This document shows, piece by piece, positions 1 through 8,432 of a stretch of DNA of 64,000 bases. Numbering within the stretch: the first letter of the stretch is position 1; the number at the start of each line of letters is the position of its first letter. The position numbers and the translations under genes are program-made. The DNA is taken from assembly GCF_019192735.1 (NCBI RefSeq), contig NZ_JAHTKP010000015.1:1-64000 (forward strand), in the 5' to 3' direction. The notes beneath the pieces are model-generated. The model did no database searches. It saw only the letters and a list, made by a program, of their open reading frames with translations, and was not told where the DNA came from. Origin of the DNA: Kitasatospora aureofaciens. GTDB lineage: Bacteria; Actinomycetota; Actinomycetes; Streptomycetales; Streptomycetaceae.

Positions 1-2
1 TC

Positions 3-119
3 CTCGGCATGCCCACCGACGAGGCGTCCGTCAACATCACCCGCAGCCGCCTCGGACGCCTCACTCGCCAAGGCTTCCTCACCCAACCCGGACGAGGCCG
101 CTACCAGAAACGGACTTAA
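3..119 (+). CDS. C-terminal fragment of an unidentified basic protein (cut by window edge)
   Basis: A frame open from the window edge encodes about 38 residues and ends at TAA 117-119. The peptide (LGMPTDEASVNITRSRLGRL, then a basic tail ending in QKRT) resembles the last helix and wing of a small HTH-type protein. The start lies outside the window, so no function can be assigned. It is treated as a gene end because the stretch reads as natural coding sequence. Confidence 0.4.
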   Translation, partial: LGMPTDEASVNITRSRLGRLTRQGFLTQPGRGRYQKRT

Positions 120-124
120 CGTCC

Positions 125-289
125 ACTCACGGGGCCTCGTACCCGGTCTGGGCCATCCAGGACCACAAGACCGGCGAACTGGTGAAGGCACTGCCGCCCC
201 GCCCCGAACCGCTGCGGTTCTACTCCTACGACCGGGCAGAGCGATGGGTGAGCGCCAACGAGCCCCGTCCGGGCCCCGAGGATGCCTGA
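125..289 (+). pseudogene. Short remnant-like coding stretch, no clear start codon
   Basis: The frame ending at TGA 287-289 encodes a natural-looking peptide containing YPVWAIQDHKTGELVKALPP and then RFYSYDRAERWVSAN. This is the composition of small Streptomyces hypothetical proteins with a W-x-I-Q-D core. No ATG or GTG is seen in this frame near the beginning, so it is either a fragment or a gene whose start has been lost. Function unknown. Confidence 0.3.
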
Positions 290-345
290 TGACCGTCGGA
301 CTGTCCCGCGACCCGGCCGAAACGACGCCCCTACTCGGACCCCAG

Positions 346-393
346 CCTGGCACTGCCAGGGATAGGCAGGCCGGGGGTAGGCACAGCCGGGTT
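346..393 (+). promoter_or_regulatory. Palindrome plus two 16-bp iterated sites upstream of the MFS gene
   Basis: CCTGGCA-C-TGCCAGG at 346-360 is a perfect inverted repeat. It is followed by two related 16-bp units at 362-377 and 378-393, sharing TAGGCA followed by GCCGGG. The array ends about 36 bp before the exporter start. The arrangement looks like an operator, probably for the MmyB-type regulator encoded just downstream of the exporter. That assignment is an inference. Confidence 0.4.
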
Positions 394-429
394 CTGGCTG
401 ATCAACATCGGCCGCACCAGGCTGGGACC

Positions 430-1857
430 ATGACAACCGATACGGCCGTCGCCCCGGCCCAGTCCTCCCCCGTTCGTATGACCGGCCGCCAGCTGACCGT
501 CCTGGTGGTCCTGCTCGCCTCCCAATTCATGATGGCGGCCGACTTCTCGATCCTGAACGTCACCCTGCCCAAGGTCGGTGTGGACCTCGGGTTCACGGCC
601 GGCAACCTGCAGTGGATCACCACGATGTTCGCGCTCTGCGCGGCCGGCTGCACCCTGGTCTTCGGCCGGGTCGGCGACTACCTCGGCCGGCGGCGGATCT
701 TCGTCGCCGGCATGCTGGTGCTCTCGGTCGCCTCGGTGATCGGCGGCATCGCGACCTCCCCGACGCTGCTGCTGGTGGCCCGCACCCTGCAGGGGCTGGC
801 CACCGCGGCCATCACCCCGGCCGCGATGGCGCTGCTGACCACCGCGTTCACCGAGCCCGCGCTGCGCACCAAGGCGCTCGGGCTCAACGGGGTCATGATG
901 AGCTCCGGCTTCACCGTCGGCTCGATCCTCGGCGGGGTGCTCACCGAGCTGCTCTCATGGCGCTGGGCGTTCTTCATCAACATCCCGGTCGCCGTGGCCG
1001 CCGTGATCGTGGTGCCGATCGTGGTCGAGGAGAGCCGCGCCGAGAGCCGCAACCGGCTCGACCTGCCGGGCGCCCTGCTGATCACCGCCGGCCTGTTCTC
1101 CGGGATCTACGGCATCACCCGGGCCGCCGAGTCCGGCCTGGACGCCCCGGCCGTCGGCACGCTGCTGGCCGCCGTCGTGCTGCTCGCCGTGTTCTGGGTG
1201 GTGGAGAGCCGCACCGAGGACGCGCTGGTGCCGGTGCGGATCCTGCGCCTGCCCGACATCGCGCTCAGCAACCTCGGCGCGCTGTTCATCTTCGGCGGCG
1301 AGACCGCGATGATCTTCTTCACCGGCCTGTACGTCCAGAACGTGCTGGACTACTCCTCGCTGGCCGCCGGCCTGGCCCTGCTCGGGGTCGGCGCCGGCCA
1401 GATCCTCGGCGGCACCATCGGCCCGAAGATCGTCGGCAAGGTCTCGCCGCGCGTGCTGCTGGGCGCCGCGCTGGCCGGGCAGGGGCTGTTCATGCTGCCC
1501 ATGGTGTGGATGACGGACGCTCCGGTCTGGCTCGTGCCCGTGGTCGCTGCGCAGTTCGTCAACGGCGTCTTCTCGATGCTGGCGATGCTCTCCTTCATGG
1601 TGATCGCCACCTCGGCCGTGGACACCTCGATGCAGGGCATGGCCACCGGCATGGCCACCCAGGCGCAGCAGGTCGGCATCGCGATCGGTATCCCGCTGCT
1701 GAGCGCGGTGTTCGCCGCGAGCATCGGCGACGGGGGCGGGGCCGCCGACGAGTTGTCCGGCATTCACCTCGCGCTGACCGTCGACGCCGGGCTGCTCGTC
1801 GTGGCCGGGGCGCTCCTCTGGGCGGCGCTGCGCCGTCGTGGCGCGACCACCGACTGA
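430..1857 (+). CDS. MFS drug-efflux transporter (DHA2/EmrB-QacA type)
   Basis: This 475-residue integral membrane protein has hydrophobic segments spread through its length, consistent with a 14-helix DHA2 exporter using proton motive force to expel small molecules. The N-terminal helix carries the MMAADFSILNVTLP signature (DHA2 motif D1-like, with the membrane Asp). A motif A loop, GRVGDYLGRRR, follows helix 2 near residue 80. The ATG at 430 is chosen because the preceding reading frame is not protein-like and the hydrophobic region starts about 20 residues later. It is followed within about 100 bp by an MmyB-type regulator gene on the same strand, a usual arrangement for an exporter and its sensor. 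The substrate cannot be told from sequence. Confidence 0.85.
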   Translation: MTTDTAVAPAQSSPVRMTGRQLTVLVVLLASQFMMAADFSILNVTLPKVGVDLGFTAGNLQWITTMFALCAAGCTLVFGRVGDYLGRRRIFVAGMLVLSVASVIGGIATSPTLLLVARTLQGLATAAITPAAMALLTTAFTEPALRTKALGLNGVMMSSGFTVGSILGGVLTELLSWRWAFFINIPVAVAAVIVVPIVVEESRAESRNRLDLPGALLITAGLFSGIYGITRAAESGLDAPAVGTLLAAVVLLAVFWVVESRTEDALVPVRILRLPDIALSNLGALFIFGGETAMIFFTGLYVQNVLDYSSLAAGLALLGVGAGQILGGTIGPKIVGKVSPRVLLGAALAGQGLFMLPMVWMTDAPVWLVPVVAAQFVNGVFSMLAMLSFMVIATSAVDTSMQGMATGMATQAQQVGIAIGIPLLSAVFAASIGDGGGAADELSGIHLALTVDAGLLVVAGALLWAALRRRGATTD

Positions 1858-1963
1858 GGTGGCGCGACGCCCGTCCGACGTCATGCAACGGCCGTCCGAC
1901 CTGCCACGACGGCCTTCTGATCCCCGTTCGGCCCCGTGTGACACTAGGAGTGTGGACAAACCA

Positions 1964-2812
1964 GTGAACACCGATCTGGGTAGCTACCTCAAGCGGATGC
2001 GTGAGCGGATCCAGCCGGAGGAAATCGGGCTGGCGGTGCGCGGTGCCCGTCGGGTGCCCGGCCTGCGGCGCGAGGAGGTGGCGGCGCTCGCCGGGGTGAG
2101 CCCCACGTACTACACCCGGCTGGAACAGTCGCAGACCGCGCACGCCTCGCCGGCCATCCTGATGGCCATCGCCCGCGCCCTGGACCTCAGCCCGGACGAG
2201 GAGGAGTACCTGCTGAAGGTGGGTACCCCGGTGACCGAGCGGGAGACGCCGGCCCGGCGGCCGGAGCAGATCAGCCCGTACACGCGGATGCTGGTCAACT
2301 CCCTCGGCAATGCGGCCGTGGCGGTGCTCAACTACCGCTGCGACATCCTTGGTTGGAACTCGCTCTACCACCGGCTGTTCGCCCCGCACCTGGACTTCGA
2401 CGCGCCGCAGAGCGCGACGGTGCGGCCGAACGTCATCCGGCTGAACTTCCTGGACGACAACGTCCGCGGGCTGTACGTGGACTGGCCGCTGGAGGCCCGG
2501 TCGAACGTGTCCTACCTGCGGTACATCGCCGGAGACCACCGACACGACCCGCAGTTGGCCGAGCTGATCGGCGAACTGAGCATCCGGAGCGAGGAGTTCG
2601 CCCAACTCTGGATCAGCCACCGGGTGGCAAACTGCACGGTGGGGACGAAGACCTTCGACCACCCGAGCGTCGGGGAGTTCGCGCTGATGTACCAGTCGGC
2701 CGATCTGGGCGACGGAAACATCCTGAAGTTCTACCACGCCGAGCCGGACACCCCGAACGACGCGGCCCTGCGGCTGCTCGCAGTGGACCTGAATCCCGCG
2801 CACCGGTTCTGA
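1964..2812 (+). CDS. XRE-family regulator with MmyB-like ligand-binding domain
   Basis: This 282-residue protein has an N-terminal helix-turn-helix (LGSYLKRMRERI, then RRVPGLRREEVAALAGVS and YYTRLEQ) typical of this family. From about residue 100 it carries an MmyB-type PAS-like ligand-binding domain (CDILGWNSLYHRLF, GLYVDWPLEARSNVSYLR, FDHPSVGEF). Such proteins usually control a neighbouring gene in response to a small, often fatty-acid-like ligand, and the exporter directly upstream is the obvious target. GTG 1964 is taken as the start; GTG 1952 is possible but sits only one base after the AGGAG at 1946-1950. A close family member regulates a second MFS gene at 28102-28947. Confidence 0.82.
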   Translation: MNTDLGSYLKRMRERIQPEEIGLAVRGARRVPGLRREEVAALAGVSPTYYTRLEQSQTAHASPAILMAIARALDLSPDEEEYLLKVGTPVTERETPARRPEQISPYTRMLVNSLGNAAVAVLNYRCDILGWNSLYHRLFAPHLDFDAPQSATVRPNVIRLNFLDDNVRGLYVDWPLEARSNVSYLRYIAGDHRHDPQLAELIGELSIRSEEFAQLWISHRVANCTVGTKTFDHPSVGEFALMYQSADLGDGNILKFYHAEPDTPNDAALRLLAVDLNPAHRF

Positions 2813-2833
2813 CGGAAGGTCAAGAAGCATCAA

Positions 2834-2873
2834 GAAGCCGCCCGGCAGCCACAGTTGGCTGCCGGGCGGCTTC
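2834..2873. terminator. Bidirectional hairpin terminator
   Basis: A perfect 17-bp stem (GAAGCCGCCCGGCAGCC at 2834-2850 with its complement at 2857-2873) encloses a 6-nt loop, ACAGTT. It lies between convergent genes, the XRE regulator and the KAS III-like gene, and can terminate both. Confidence 0.85.
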
Positions 2874-2885
2874 GGTACGAGGGGC

Positions 2886-3836
2886 TCAGACCACCTGGAT
2901 GGCGGTGACGCCCCAGGTGAAGCCGGAGCCGGCGGTGGCGAGCAGCACGAGGTCGCCCGGCTTCAGGCGCTCCGCCCGCTCCAGGTCCTCCAGGGCGAGC
3001 AGCGGGTCGGCCCCGCCGAGGTGGCCCTCGACCTCGTAGTTGAAGACGCTGCGCTCGTGCGGCAGGCCGAGGGTGTCCAGGAGCTGTCGCTGGGTGTTCT
3101 GGTTGCCGTGGGTGACCAGCAAGTACGCCACGTCGTCCAGGCTCCGGCCGACGGCGGCAAGAACCTGGTGCGTGAGCACGGTGAAGTTCGTGATGAATGC
3201 CTCGCCGAGGCCTTCGCCGCCGTCCCGGCGGAAGACCTTCACCTCGTTGTCCCGGATCTCCCCGTAGTACAGGTCGACGAAGGCCGGGTCGGTCCGGTTG
3301 GCCGAACCGAGCAGCTCGTAGCGGGGGTTCTCGGCCGAGACCAGGACGGCGGCGGCGCCGTCGGCGAAGTTGAAGAGCTCGACCAGGCCGCCCGGCCGGT
3401 CGACGAGCTGGCTGAGCCGGTCGGCGACGATGACGAGGGCATAGCGGCAGGCGCCGGTCCTGACCTGCTCGTCGGCGATCCGGAAGGCGGTGGGGGCGGC
3501 GTTGCAGAAGTTGGACACCTCGTAGCAGTGCGCGTGGTGCACACCGAGCTCCAGGGCGATCTTCGCAGCCGGCGACCAGAACGGGGTGCCCCATTCGCTG
3601 GAGCCCGCGTAGATGACCAGGCCGACGTCGTCGGGCGACACGCCGTTGCGGGCGAGGACCTTGGCGGCGGCGTCCCGGCCGAGACTCCACGAGCTCTCCC
3701 CCGGACCGAGCGCCGAGAGCCGGCCCGCGGGCAGGATCTCGGTCAACTTGCCGAGGTCGCAGCCGGATTCACGGGCGAGGTCGTCGACGGTGACCTTGGC
3801 GCTGCCGGTGGTGAGGGCGAAGTCGGTGATGCCCAT
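2886..3836 (-). CDS. Divergent KAS III-like thiolase-fold enzyme (possible acyltransferase), last gene of the AvrD operon
   Basis: This 316-residue beta-ketoacyl synthase III fold protein keeps the nucleophile Cys111 (EVSNFCNAA) and His243 (VTHGNQNTQ). The segment that holds the catalytic Asn in FabH reads EGHLGGADP, so His272 sits where GN is expected. Loss of the Asn is seen in KAS III relatives that transfer acyl groups to oxygen or nitrogen rather than making carbon-carbon bonds, such as CerJ-like and PqsB/C-like proteins. An ester-forming or acyl-loading role on the cluster product is therefore plausible, but this is inference. It is the distal gene of the minus-strand operon starting at 11024. 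A canonical KAS III is also present in the operon (8522-9523). Confidence 0.78.
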   Translation of the reverse strand: MGITDFALTTGSAKVTVDDLARESGCDLGKLTEILPAGRLSALGPGESSWSLGRDAAAKVLARNGVSPDDVGLVIYAGSSEWGTPFWSPAAKIALELGVHHAHCYEVSNFCNAAPTAFRIADEQVRTGACRYALVIVADRLSQLVDRPGGLVELFNFADGAAAVLVSAENPRYELLGSANRTDPAFVDLYYGEIRDNEVKVFRRDGGEGLGEAFITNFTVLTHQVLAAVGRSLDDVAYLLVTHGNQNTQRQLLDTLGLPHERSVFNYEVEGHLGGADPLLALEDLERAERLKPGDLVLLATAGSGFTWGVTAIQVV

Positions 3837-3943
3837 GGTTGTCTCCGATTCGGTGTGGTGCCGTGCGCGGTGCGGGCAGGGAGGTGCCCCGGAGGCCCGG
3901 CCGACGGGGGTGCGGCCGAGCCTCCGGAGGTCAGGGGGAGCGG

Positions 3944-4924
3944 TCAGACGTATTCGACGACCGCGTGCGGGACGTACGGCGCTTCCAACCGGGCGAGTTC
4001 GGCCTCATCGAGTTCGACGTCCAACGCGGCCACCGCGTCCCGCAGATGGTGCGGCGCGGTCGCGCCGATCACCGGCGCGGTGACGGCCGGCTGCCGGAGC
4101 AGCCAGGCCAGCGCGATCTGGGCACGCGGGAGCCCGCGTTCGGCGGCGATCTCCGCAACGGCCTGGGCGACGCGGCGGTCAGCAGCCTCGGTCGGGCCGT
4201 AGAACCGCTCCTGGATGGGGTCGCCCGCGGTCCGGGCGGACAGCGCGTCCCAGTCCCTGGTCAGCCGGCCGCGGGCCAGCGGGGACCACGGGGTGACGCC
4301 GACCCCCTCCGCGAGGCAGTACGGGATCATCTCCCGCTCCTCCTCGCGGTTGATCAGGTTGTAGTGGTTCTGCATGCTGACGAACCTCGTCCAGCCGTGG
4401 AGGTCCGCCGTGTACTGGGCCTTGACGAACTGCCAGGTGTGCATGGACGACGCGCTTAGGTAGCGGACCTTGCCCGCGGTGACGGCGTCATGCAGGGCCG
4501 CCATGGTCTCCTCGACGGGCGTGTCGTAGTCCCAGCGGTGGATGATGTACAGGTCGATGTAGTCGGTGCCGAGCCGGCGCAGGCTGGCGTCCAGTTCGCG
4601 CATGATGGCGCCGCGGGACAGGCCCCCGGACAGCGGCCCCGGGCCCATGGCCTCGTAGACCTTGGTGGCGATGACGACGTCCTCGCGCCGCGCCAGCTTC
4701 TTCAGCGCCCGGCCCAGGTACTCCTCGCTGGTGCCCAGCGAGTAGATGTTGGCCGTGTCGAAGAAGTTGACGCCGAGATCGAGGGCCTGGGCGACGAACG
4801 GCAGGCTCTCCTCCTCGGGCAGCGACCAGGGATGGGTGCCCTGGCCGGGCTCGCCGTAGCTCATGCACCCGAGCGCCAGCCGGGACACCTTGAGGCCGGA
4901 CGAGCCCAGCCGTGCGTACTTCAC
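3944..4924 (-). CDS. Aldo/keto reductase
   Basis: This 326-residue (alpha/beta)8 NADPH-dependent reductase has the AKR tetrad Asp56, Tyr61 (DTANIY), Lys88 (IATK) and His129 (YIIHRWD). The C-terminal nucleotide-binding segment includes VIGATAPHHL. It resembles the YajO/YghZ-type branch acting on small carbonyl compounds. The gene lies between the divergent KAS III-like gene and the carboxymuconolactone-decarboxylase-like gene in the AvrD operon, so it probably reduces a keto group of the butanolide intermediate or of the sugar-derived precursor. The exact substrate is not visible. Confidence 0.85.
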   Translation of the reverse strand: MKYARLGSSGLKVSRLALGCMSYGEPGQGTHPWSLPEEESLPFVAQALDLGVNFFDTANIYSLGTSEEYLGRALKKLARREDVVIATKVYEAMGPGPLSGGLSRGAIMRELDASLRRLGTDYIDLYIIHRWDYDTPVEETMAALHDAVTAGKVRYLSASSMHTWQFVKAQYTADLHGWTRFVSMQNHYNLINREEEREMIPYCLAEGVGVTPWSPLARGRLTRDWDALSARTAGDPIQERFYGPTEAADRRVAQAVAEIAAERGLPRAQIALAWLLRQPAVTAPVIGATAPHHLRDAVAALDVELDEAELARLEAPYVPHAVVEYV

Positions 4925-4952
4925 CGTGCTTCCCTTCGCTGGTGGCGGCCGG

Positions 4953-5510
4953 TCACTTGACCTCGGTCAGCCGGCCCCAGGAGGCGATGTCCTGGTCGAG
5001 CGGGATGTCCAGGCTGGCCAGGAACATCGCGGTCATCGCGCTGTGGCCGGCCAGGTGGGTCACCTCGGCGACCTCGTTCTGCGAGTAGTGCTCCCGCAGG
5101 CCCCAGAAGGCGTCGTGGCCGGCCTTGTGGTGCAGGATGCAGTCGTCGACGTAGCGGACCAGGGCGGCCCGGGAGGCCGGCATCCCGTCGAACCGGCCCT
5201 CCTCGATGGCCTCGATCTCGGCGTCGGTGAGCCCGGCCTTGACGGCCAGCGGGTAGTGCAGCAGGCGCTCGAACTCGCTGTCCCGCAGCTTGGCCACGCG
5301 CAGCACGATGACCTCGCGGTCCAGCAGGCTCAGCAGGCCGACGGTGAAGGAACCGCCCAGGGCGAGATGCGGCGCGGCGGAGCCCTTGGTGAGCAGCAGG
5401 GCTCGGGTCAGGTTGGACTGGAACTTCCCGTAGACCTCGCGCTGCTCGGGGGTCATGTCGGCGACCTCAGTCAGGGTCACGCGCTGGGTCTTCTCGGTGT
5501 TCTCGGTCAT
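4953..5510 (-). CDS. Carboxymuconolactone decarboxylase/AhpD-like family protein
   Basis: This 185-residue, mostly helical protein has the CMD/AhpD-like core (LALGGSFTVGLLSLLDREVIVL, given as its key segment around residues 49-71, and HLAGHSAMTAMF near 152-163). The AhpD CxxC pair is absent, so peroxidase-coupled activity is unlikely. In secondary-metabolite operons such proteins often act as lyases or decarboxylases, or are of unknown function. It lies 28 bp upstream of the aldo/keto reductase gene in the same operon and probably tailors the AvrD-derived product. Confidence 0.75.
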   Translation of the reverse strand: MTENTEKTQRVTLTEVADMTPEQREVYGKFQSNLTRALLLTKGSAAPHLALGGSFTVGLLSLLDREVIVLRVAKLRDSEFERLLHYPLAVKAGLTDAEIEAIEEGRFDGMPASRAALVRYVDDCILHHKAGHDAFWGLREHYSQNEVAEVTHLAGHSAMTAMFLASLDIPLDQDIASWGRLTEVK

Positions 5511-5591
5511 CTCGGTTCTCTCCTCGGTGAGTTGGTTCTGACAGTGGTGTGGTTCAGGCTGCTGACGGTTGCTCAGGTGGTGGCAGTGGGT

Positions 5592-7163
5592 TCAGGTGGT
5601 GACGAGGGTGTCGGCGGTCCGGACCGGTCCGGCCAGGTGGCTGCCCAGGGCCCGCTCGACCGCGTGGACGGCCGCCTCGGGCCGGCGGTCGTCGAGGTCC
5701 ACGACGGTGTCCAGGTGGCCGTCCGGGCGGACCAGCAGGGCGGCGGGTGCCGGGCCGAGCTTGGCCAGCAGCGGGCCGGGCGGGCGGCCACCGAGGTCGG
5801 TGACGGCGGCGCGGTCGATCTCCGTGCGCAGCCGCTCGACCAAGCGGACCCAGCGGTCGTACTGGTATTCCAGGCCGGGCCAGAGCAGCACGGTGAAGCG
5901 GTCGACGGCGAGGACCGGCGCGGCGGCGGACGCGCGCCAGCCGAGCGGCAACCGTTCCCCGGGGACCACGCCGCGGCGCTTCGGCCGGGGGCCGTAGTGG
6001 GTGTCTATCTGGGCGAGCCTCGGTGCCAGGACGCGTTCGAGGACCTGCGTGGCCGAGCCGAGCCGGTAGAGGACGTCCCGCCCGAGGATCTGGTGCGGCT
6101 TGGTGTACAGGCCGATCCGGGCGAGGCGGGTGGAGAGCCCGGCGACGGTCTCGACGGCGGGGCGGCGCTCGCGGTCGTAACTGGCCAGCACACCGGGCCG
6201 GTAGTCGCCGCGGAGCACGCCGGCGAGCTTCCAGCCGAGATTGACGGCGTCCTGGATGCCGGTGTTGACGCCCTGGGCACCGGAGGGGCTCATGGCGTGG
6301 GCGGCGTCCCCGACCAGGAAGACCCGGCCGTGCCGGTAGCTGCTCGCCGAGCGGACGTGTGCGGTGAAGATGCCGCTGAACTTCATCTCGCCGAGCCGCC
6401 GTTCGCCGGGGACCCGCTCGCGCAGCAGCTGCTCGAAGAACTCCCGGTCCGGTTCTCCCCGGTAGCGGTCCGGCACGCTGGCTCCCACCCGGAAGATGCC
6501 GCCGCCGAGCGGGGCGAGCACCATGTTGCCGGTGCGGGTCAGGTAGTAGGCGGCTTCGCTGCTGGTGGTCTCGCCGACCAGCTCGGCGTCGGTGATGGCG
6601 AGCCGGGTGCGCATGGTGCGGCCGGCGAACTCGAAGCCGAAGGCGGGGCGGACGGTGCTGTTGTAGCCGTCGGCGCCGACCACGTAGTCGTACGAGCGGA
6701 CGGTCGGCTCACCGTCGGGACCGTGCAGGCGGCACTGGACGGCGTCGGCGGTCTGGGTGCCGTCGACGAACGTGTGGTCGTAGCGGATCGTGCCGCCGAG
6801 GGTCGCGAGGTGCTCCTCCAGGATCGCCTCGGTGCGCCACTGCGGGATGGTGATGGCGAAGGGGTAGCCGACGCCGCGCAGCCGGTCGAGACGGACCAGG
6901 CCGACCATCTTCTTGTTGGAGTAGTAGTTCATCTGGTCGAAGTAGTGGCCTGCCGCGACCAGCTTCTCCCCCACGCCCACCCGGTCGAGCAGCTCCAGGA
7001 TCCGCGGCCACAGGATGGTGGCGCGCGAATGCGGGCTTTCCCGGCGGGCGTTGGAGATCACCTCGACCTGGACGCCGTGCCGCAGCAGCTCGCAGGCGAG
7101 CACCATGCCGACCGGCCCGGCGCCCACCACGAGCACGCGCGGCTGTCCGTACTCCTCGGCCAT
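5592..7163 (-). CDS. FAD-dependent hydroxylase (PheA/TfdB class A monooxygenase)
   Basis: This 523-residue group A flavoprotein monooxygenase has all the class marks: the dinucleotide motif GAGPVG at residues 14-19, the DG motif in VVGADGYNST near 161-170, and the GD motif LVGDAAHAMSPSGAQG at about 284-298. The C-terminal thioredoxin-like domain (VRPDGHLDTVVDL) is typical of polyketide and aromatic hydroxylases. It would use NAD(P)H and oxygen to hydroxylate or do Baeyer-Villiger-type oxidation on the pathway intermediate. It directly follows the ABM gene (4-bp spacing), and such pairs frequently act together. Confidence 0.88.
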   Translation of the reverse strand: MAEEYGQPRVLVVGAGPVGMVLACELLRHGVQVEVISNARRESPHSRATILWPRILELLDRVGVGEKLVAAGHYFDQMNYYSNKKMVGLVRLDRLRGVGYPFAITIPQWRTEAILEEHLATLGGTIRYDHTFVDGTQTADAVQCRLHGPDGEPTVRSYDYVVGADGYNSTVRPAFGFEFAGRTMRTRLAITDAELVGETTSSEAAYYLTRTGNMVLAPLGGGIFRVGASVPDRYRGEPDREFFEQLLRERVPGERRLGEMKFSGIFTAHVRSASSYRHGRVFLVGDAAHAMSPSGAQGVNTGIQDAVNLGWKLAGVLRGDYRPGVLASYDRERRPAVETVAGLSTRLARIGLYTKPHQILGRDVLYRLGSATQVLERVLAPRLAQIDTHYGPRPKRRGVVPGERLPLGWRASAAAPVLAVDRFTVLLWPGLEYQYDRWVRLVERLRTEIDRAAVTDLGGRPPGPLLAKLGPAPAALLVRPDGHLDTVVDLDDRRPEAAVHAVERALGSHLAGPVRTADTLVTT

Positions 7164-7166
7164 GCC

Positions 7167-7460
7167 TCAGCCGCCGATCTCGACCAGTCGGTGCACCCGG
7201 GCCGCGGCACGGAAGGCGCCGTCAACCTTGGCGAGGAACGCCGCGGTGTACTCCTCCTTCATGTGGAGGTCGATGGCGTGCTGGTCGGCCCAGTCCTCGA
7301 CCAGGACGACGGTGTGCTCCTCGGCCTGCGAGCGGAAGACGTCGAAGCGCAGGGCGCCCTCTTCCCGGCGGGTGTGCGCGGCCAGCTCCTGAAAGGCGGC
7401 CAGGGTGGGCTCCAGGCGCTCGGGGAGGACATCGAAGGTGACGACGATCTGGATGGTCAT
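7167..7460 (-). CDS. Antibiotic biosynthesis monooxygenase (ABM) domain protein
   Basis: This 97-residue single ABM/dimeric alpha-beta barrel protein has the pattern IQIVVTFDVLPERLEPTLAAF, then ALRFDVFRSQAEEHTVVLVE and HMKEEYTAAFLAKV. ABM proteins are cofactor-free oxygenases (ActVA-Orf6 type) or detoxifying relatives such as YgiN. The ATG at 7460 is used because the ABM beta strand begins at residue 2; the upstream extension reads through a repeat-rich spacer. It sits 4 bp before the FAD hydroxylase, implying coupled translation and a shared oxidation step. Confidence 0.82.
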   Translation of the reverse strand: MTIQIVVTFDVLPERLEPTLAAFQELAAHTRREEGALRFDVFRSQAEEHTVVLVEDWADQHAIDLHMKEEYTAAFLAKVDGAFRAAARVHRLVEIGG

Positions 7461-7538
7461 GGCGGGGGCCTTTCGTTGGGGGGCAGCAGGGGCTGCGGTG
7501 GTCAGCAGGGGCTGCAACGGTCAACAGGGAACGGGCGG
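7461..7538 (-). repeat. Repeat-rich spacer inside the AvrD operon
   Basis: The spacer contains two copies of GTCAGCAGGGGCTGC-like sequence and two of GGTCAACA-like sequence in imperfect tandem. Read on the minus strand these give repeated CTGTTGACCG/CTGCTGACC blocks. They may be slippage products or a local regulatory repeat. No promoter can be assigned with confidence. Confidence 0.35.
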
Positions 7539-8168
7539 TCAACAAGGGTGGGGCGGCAGCCCGTCCTGGCATGCGTGCGGGGCGACGTCCCAGCGCCACT
7601 GCTCGACGCGCAGGTCGCCGTCGGGCGCACGGACGGCGTCCACCACGACCGCACGGCAGTTGCCCACCATCGGGCCGTCCGGGCAGCCGGGCAGGTACGG
7701 ACGCAGCAGGTTCAGCACGCCGCCGTGCGTCATCACCAGGATCGGCCCACCGCGATCGGCCCCCGCAAGCTGGGCCAGCGCGGCGACGAAGCGGCGGCGG
7801 GCGTCCGTCCCGGTCTCGCCGCCGGGCGGGGCGTAGCCGGGGTCGGTGAGCAGCCGGCGCAGCTCGTCCGGGTGTTCGGCGGCGTAGCGGGCCCGGTCGA
7901 GGCCGTCGACCTCGCCCAGGTGCCGTTCGCGCAGCCCGTCGAGGGTCTGCTGCGGCAGGCGCAGCCGGTCGGCGGCGGGCCGGGCGGTGTCGACGGCCCG
8001 GGCCAGCGGGGAGGAGTGAACGGCGGCCCACCGGCCCGGTGTCAGCCGCTCGGCCATCTCCTGCGCCTGCCGCCGTCCTTCGGCGTTGAGCGGGATGTCG
8101 GCCTGGGCCTGGAAGCGGTTCCGGGCGTTGAGATCGGTCTGGCCGTGACGCAGCAGGACGAGGCGCAC
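7539..8168 (-). CDS. Histidine phosphatase superfamily (phosphoglycerate-mutase-like) protein
   Basis: This 209-residue cytosolic phosphatase has the RHG catalytic motif at residues 7-9 (LLRHGQTDLN). The later conserved His is in VMTHGGVLN. It has the alpha/beta core typical of small-molecule phosphatases such as CobC-like enzymes. In this operon it is well placed to remove phosphate from a sugar-phosphate-derived intermediate. Butenolide phosphates or xylulose 5-phosphate are the natural candidates, because syringolide chemistry joins a 3-ketoacyl chain to a xylulose unit. The substrate is inferred from context only. Confidence 0.85.
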   Translation of the reverse strand: MRLVLLRHGQTDLNARNRFQAQADIPLNAEGRRQAQEMAERLTPGRWAAVHSSPLARAVDTARPAADRLRLPQQTLDGLRERHLGEVDGLDRARYAAEHPDELRRLLTDPGYAPPGGETGTDARRRFVAALAQLAGADRGGPILVMTHGGVLNLLRPYLPGCPDGPMVGNCRAVVVDAVRAPDGDLRVEQWRWDVAPHACQDGLPPHPC

Positions 8169-8179
8169 GGTGGGCGGCC

Positions 8180-8422
8180 TCAGGCGGCGGCGCCGAGCGA
8201 GCTGATCGTCTCGGCGGCCTCTCCGACGGTCTGGCCGGCGTCGAGGACGCCTTCCTGGATGGAGACGCCGAGGCGCTTCTCCAGGATCAGCGACATCTCC
8301 AGCAGGGTGAGCGAGTCCACGGAGAGCTCCTCGAAGACGACCTCGGAGGAGAGCTCCTCGGCGGGTACCTCGTACTTGGTGGTCAGGATCTCGATGATCA
8401 TCTCGGTGACGGTCTGGGTCAT
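8180..8422 (-). CDS. Acyl carrier protein
   Basis: This 80-residue four-helix ACP is acidic and carries the phosphopantetheine attachment site at Ser37 in LSVDSLTLLEM. It would carry the growing or finished acyl chain made by the KAS III encoded next to it and present it to AvrD. It begins 99 bp downstream of the KAS III stop in the same operon. It is discrete, not part of a modular synthase. Confidence 0.92.
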   Translation of the reverse strand: MTQTVTEMIIEILTTKYEVPAEELSSEVVFEELSVDSLTLLEMSLILEKRLGVSIQEGVLDAGQTVGEAAETISSLGAAA

Positions 8423-8432
8423 CTCTGGTCTC

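Noticed and set aside
3944..4924. Aldo/keto reductase as a possible potassium-channel beta subunit
   Set aside because: The full catalytic tetrad and operon context fit an enzymatic reductase; there is no channel gene nearby.
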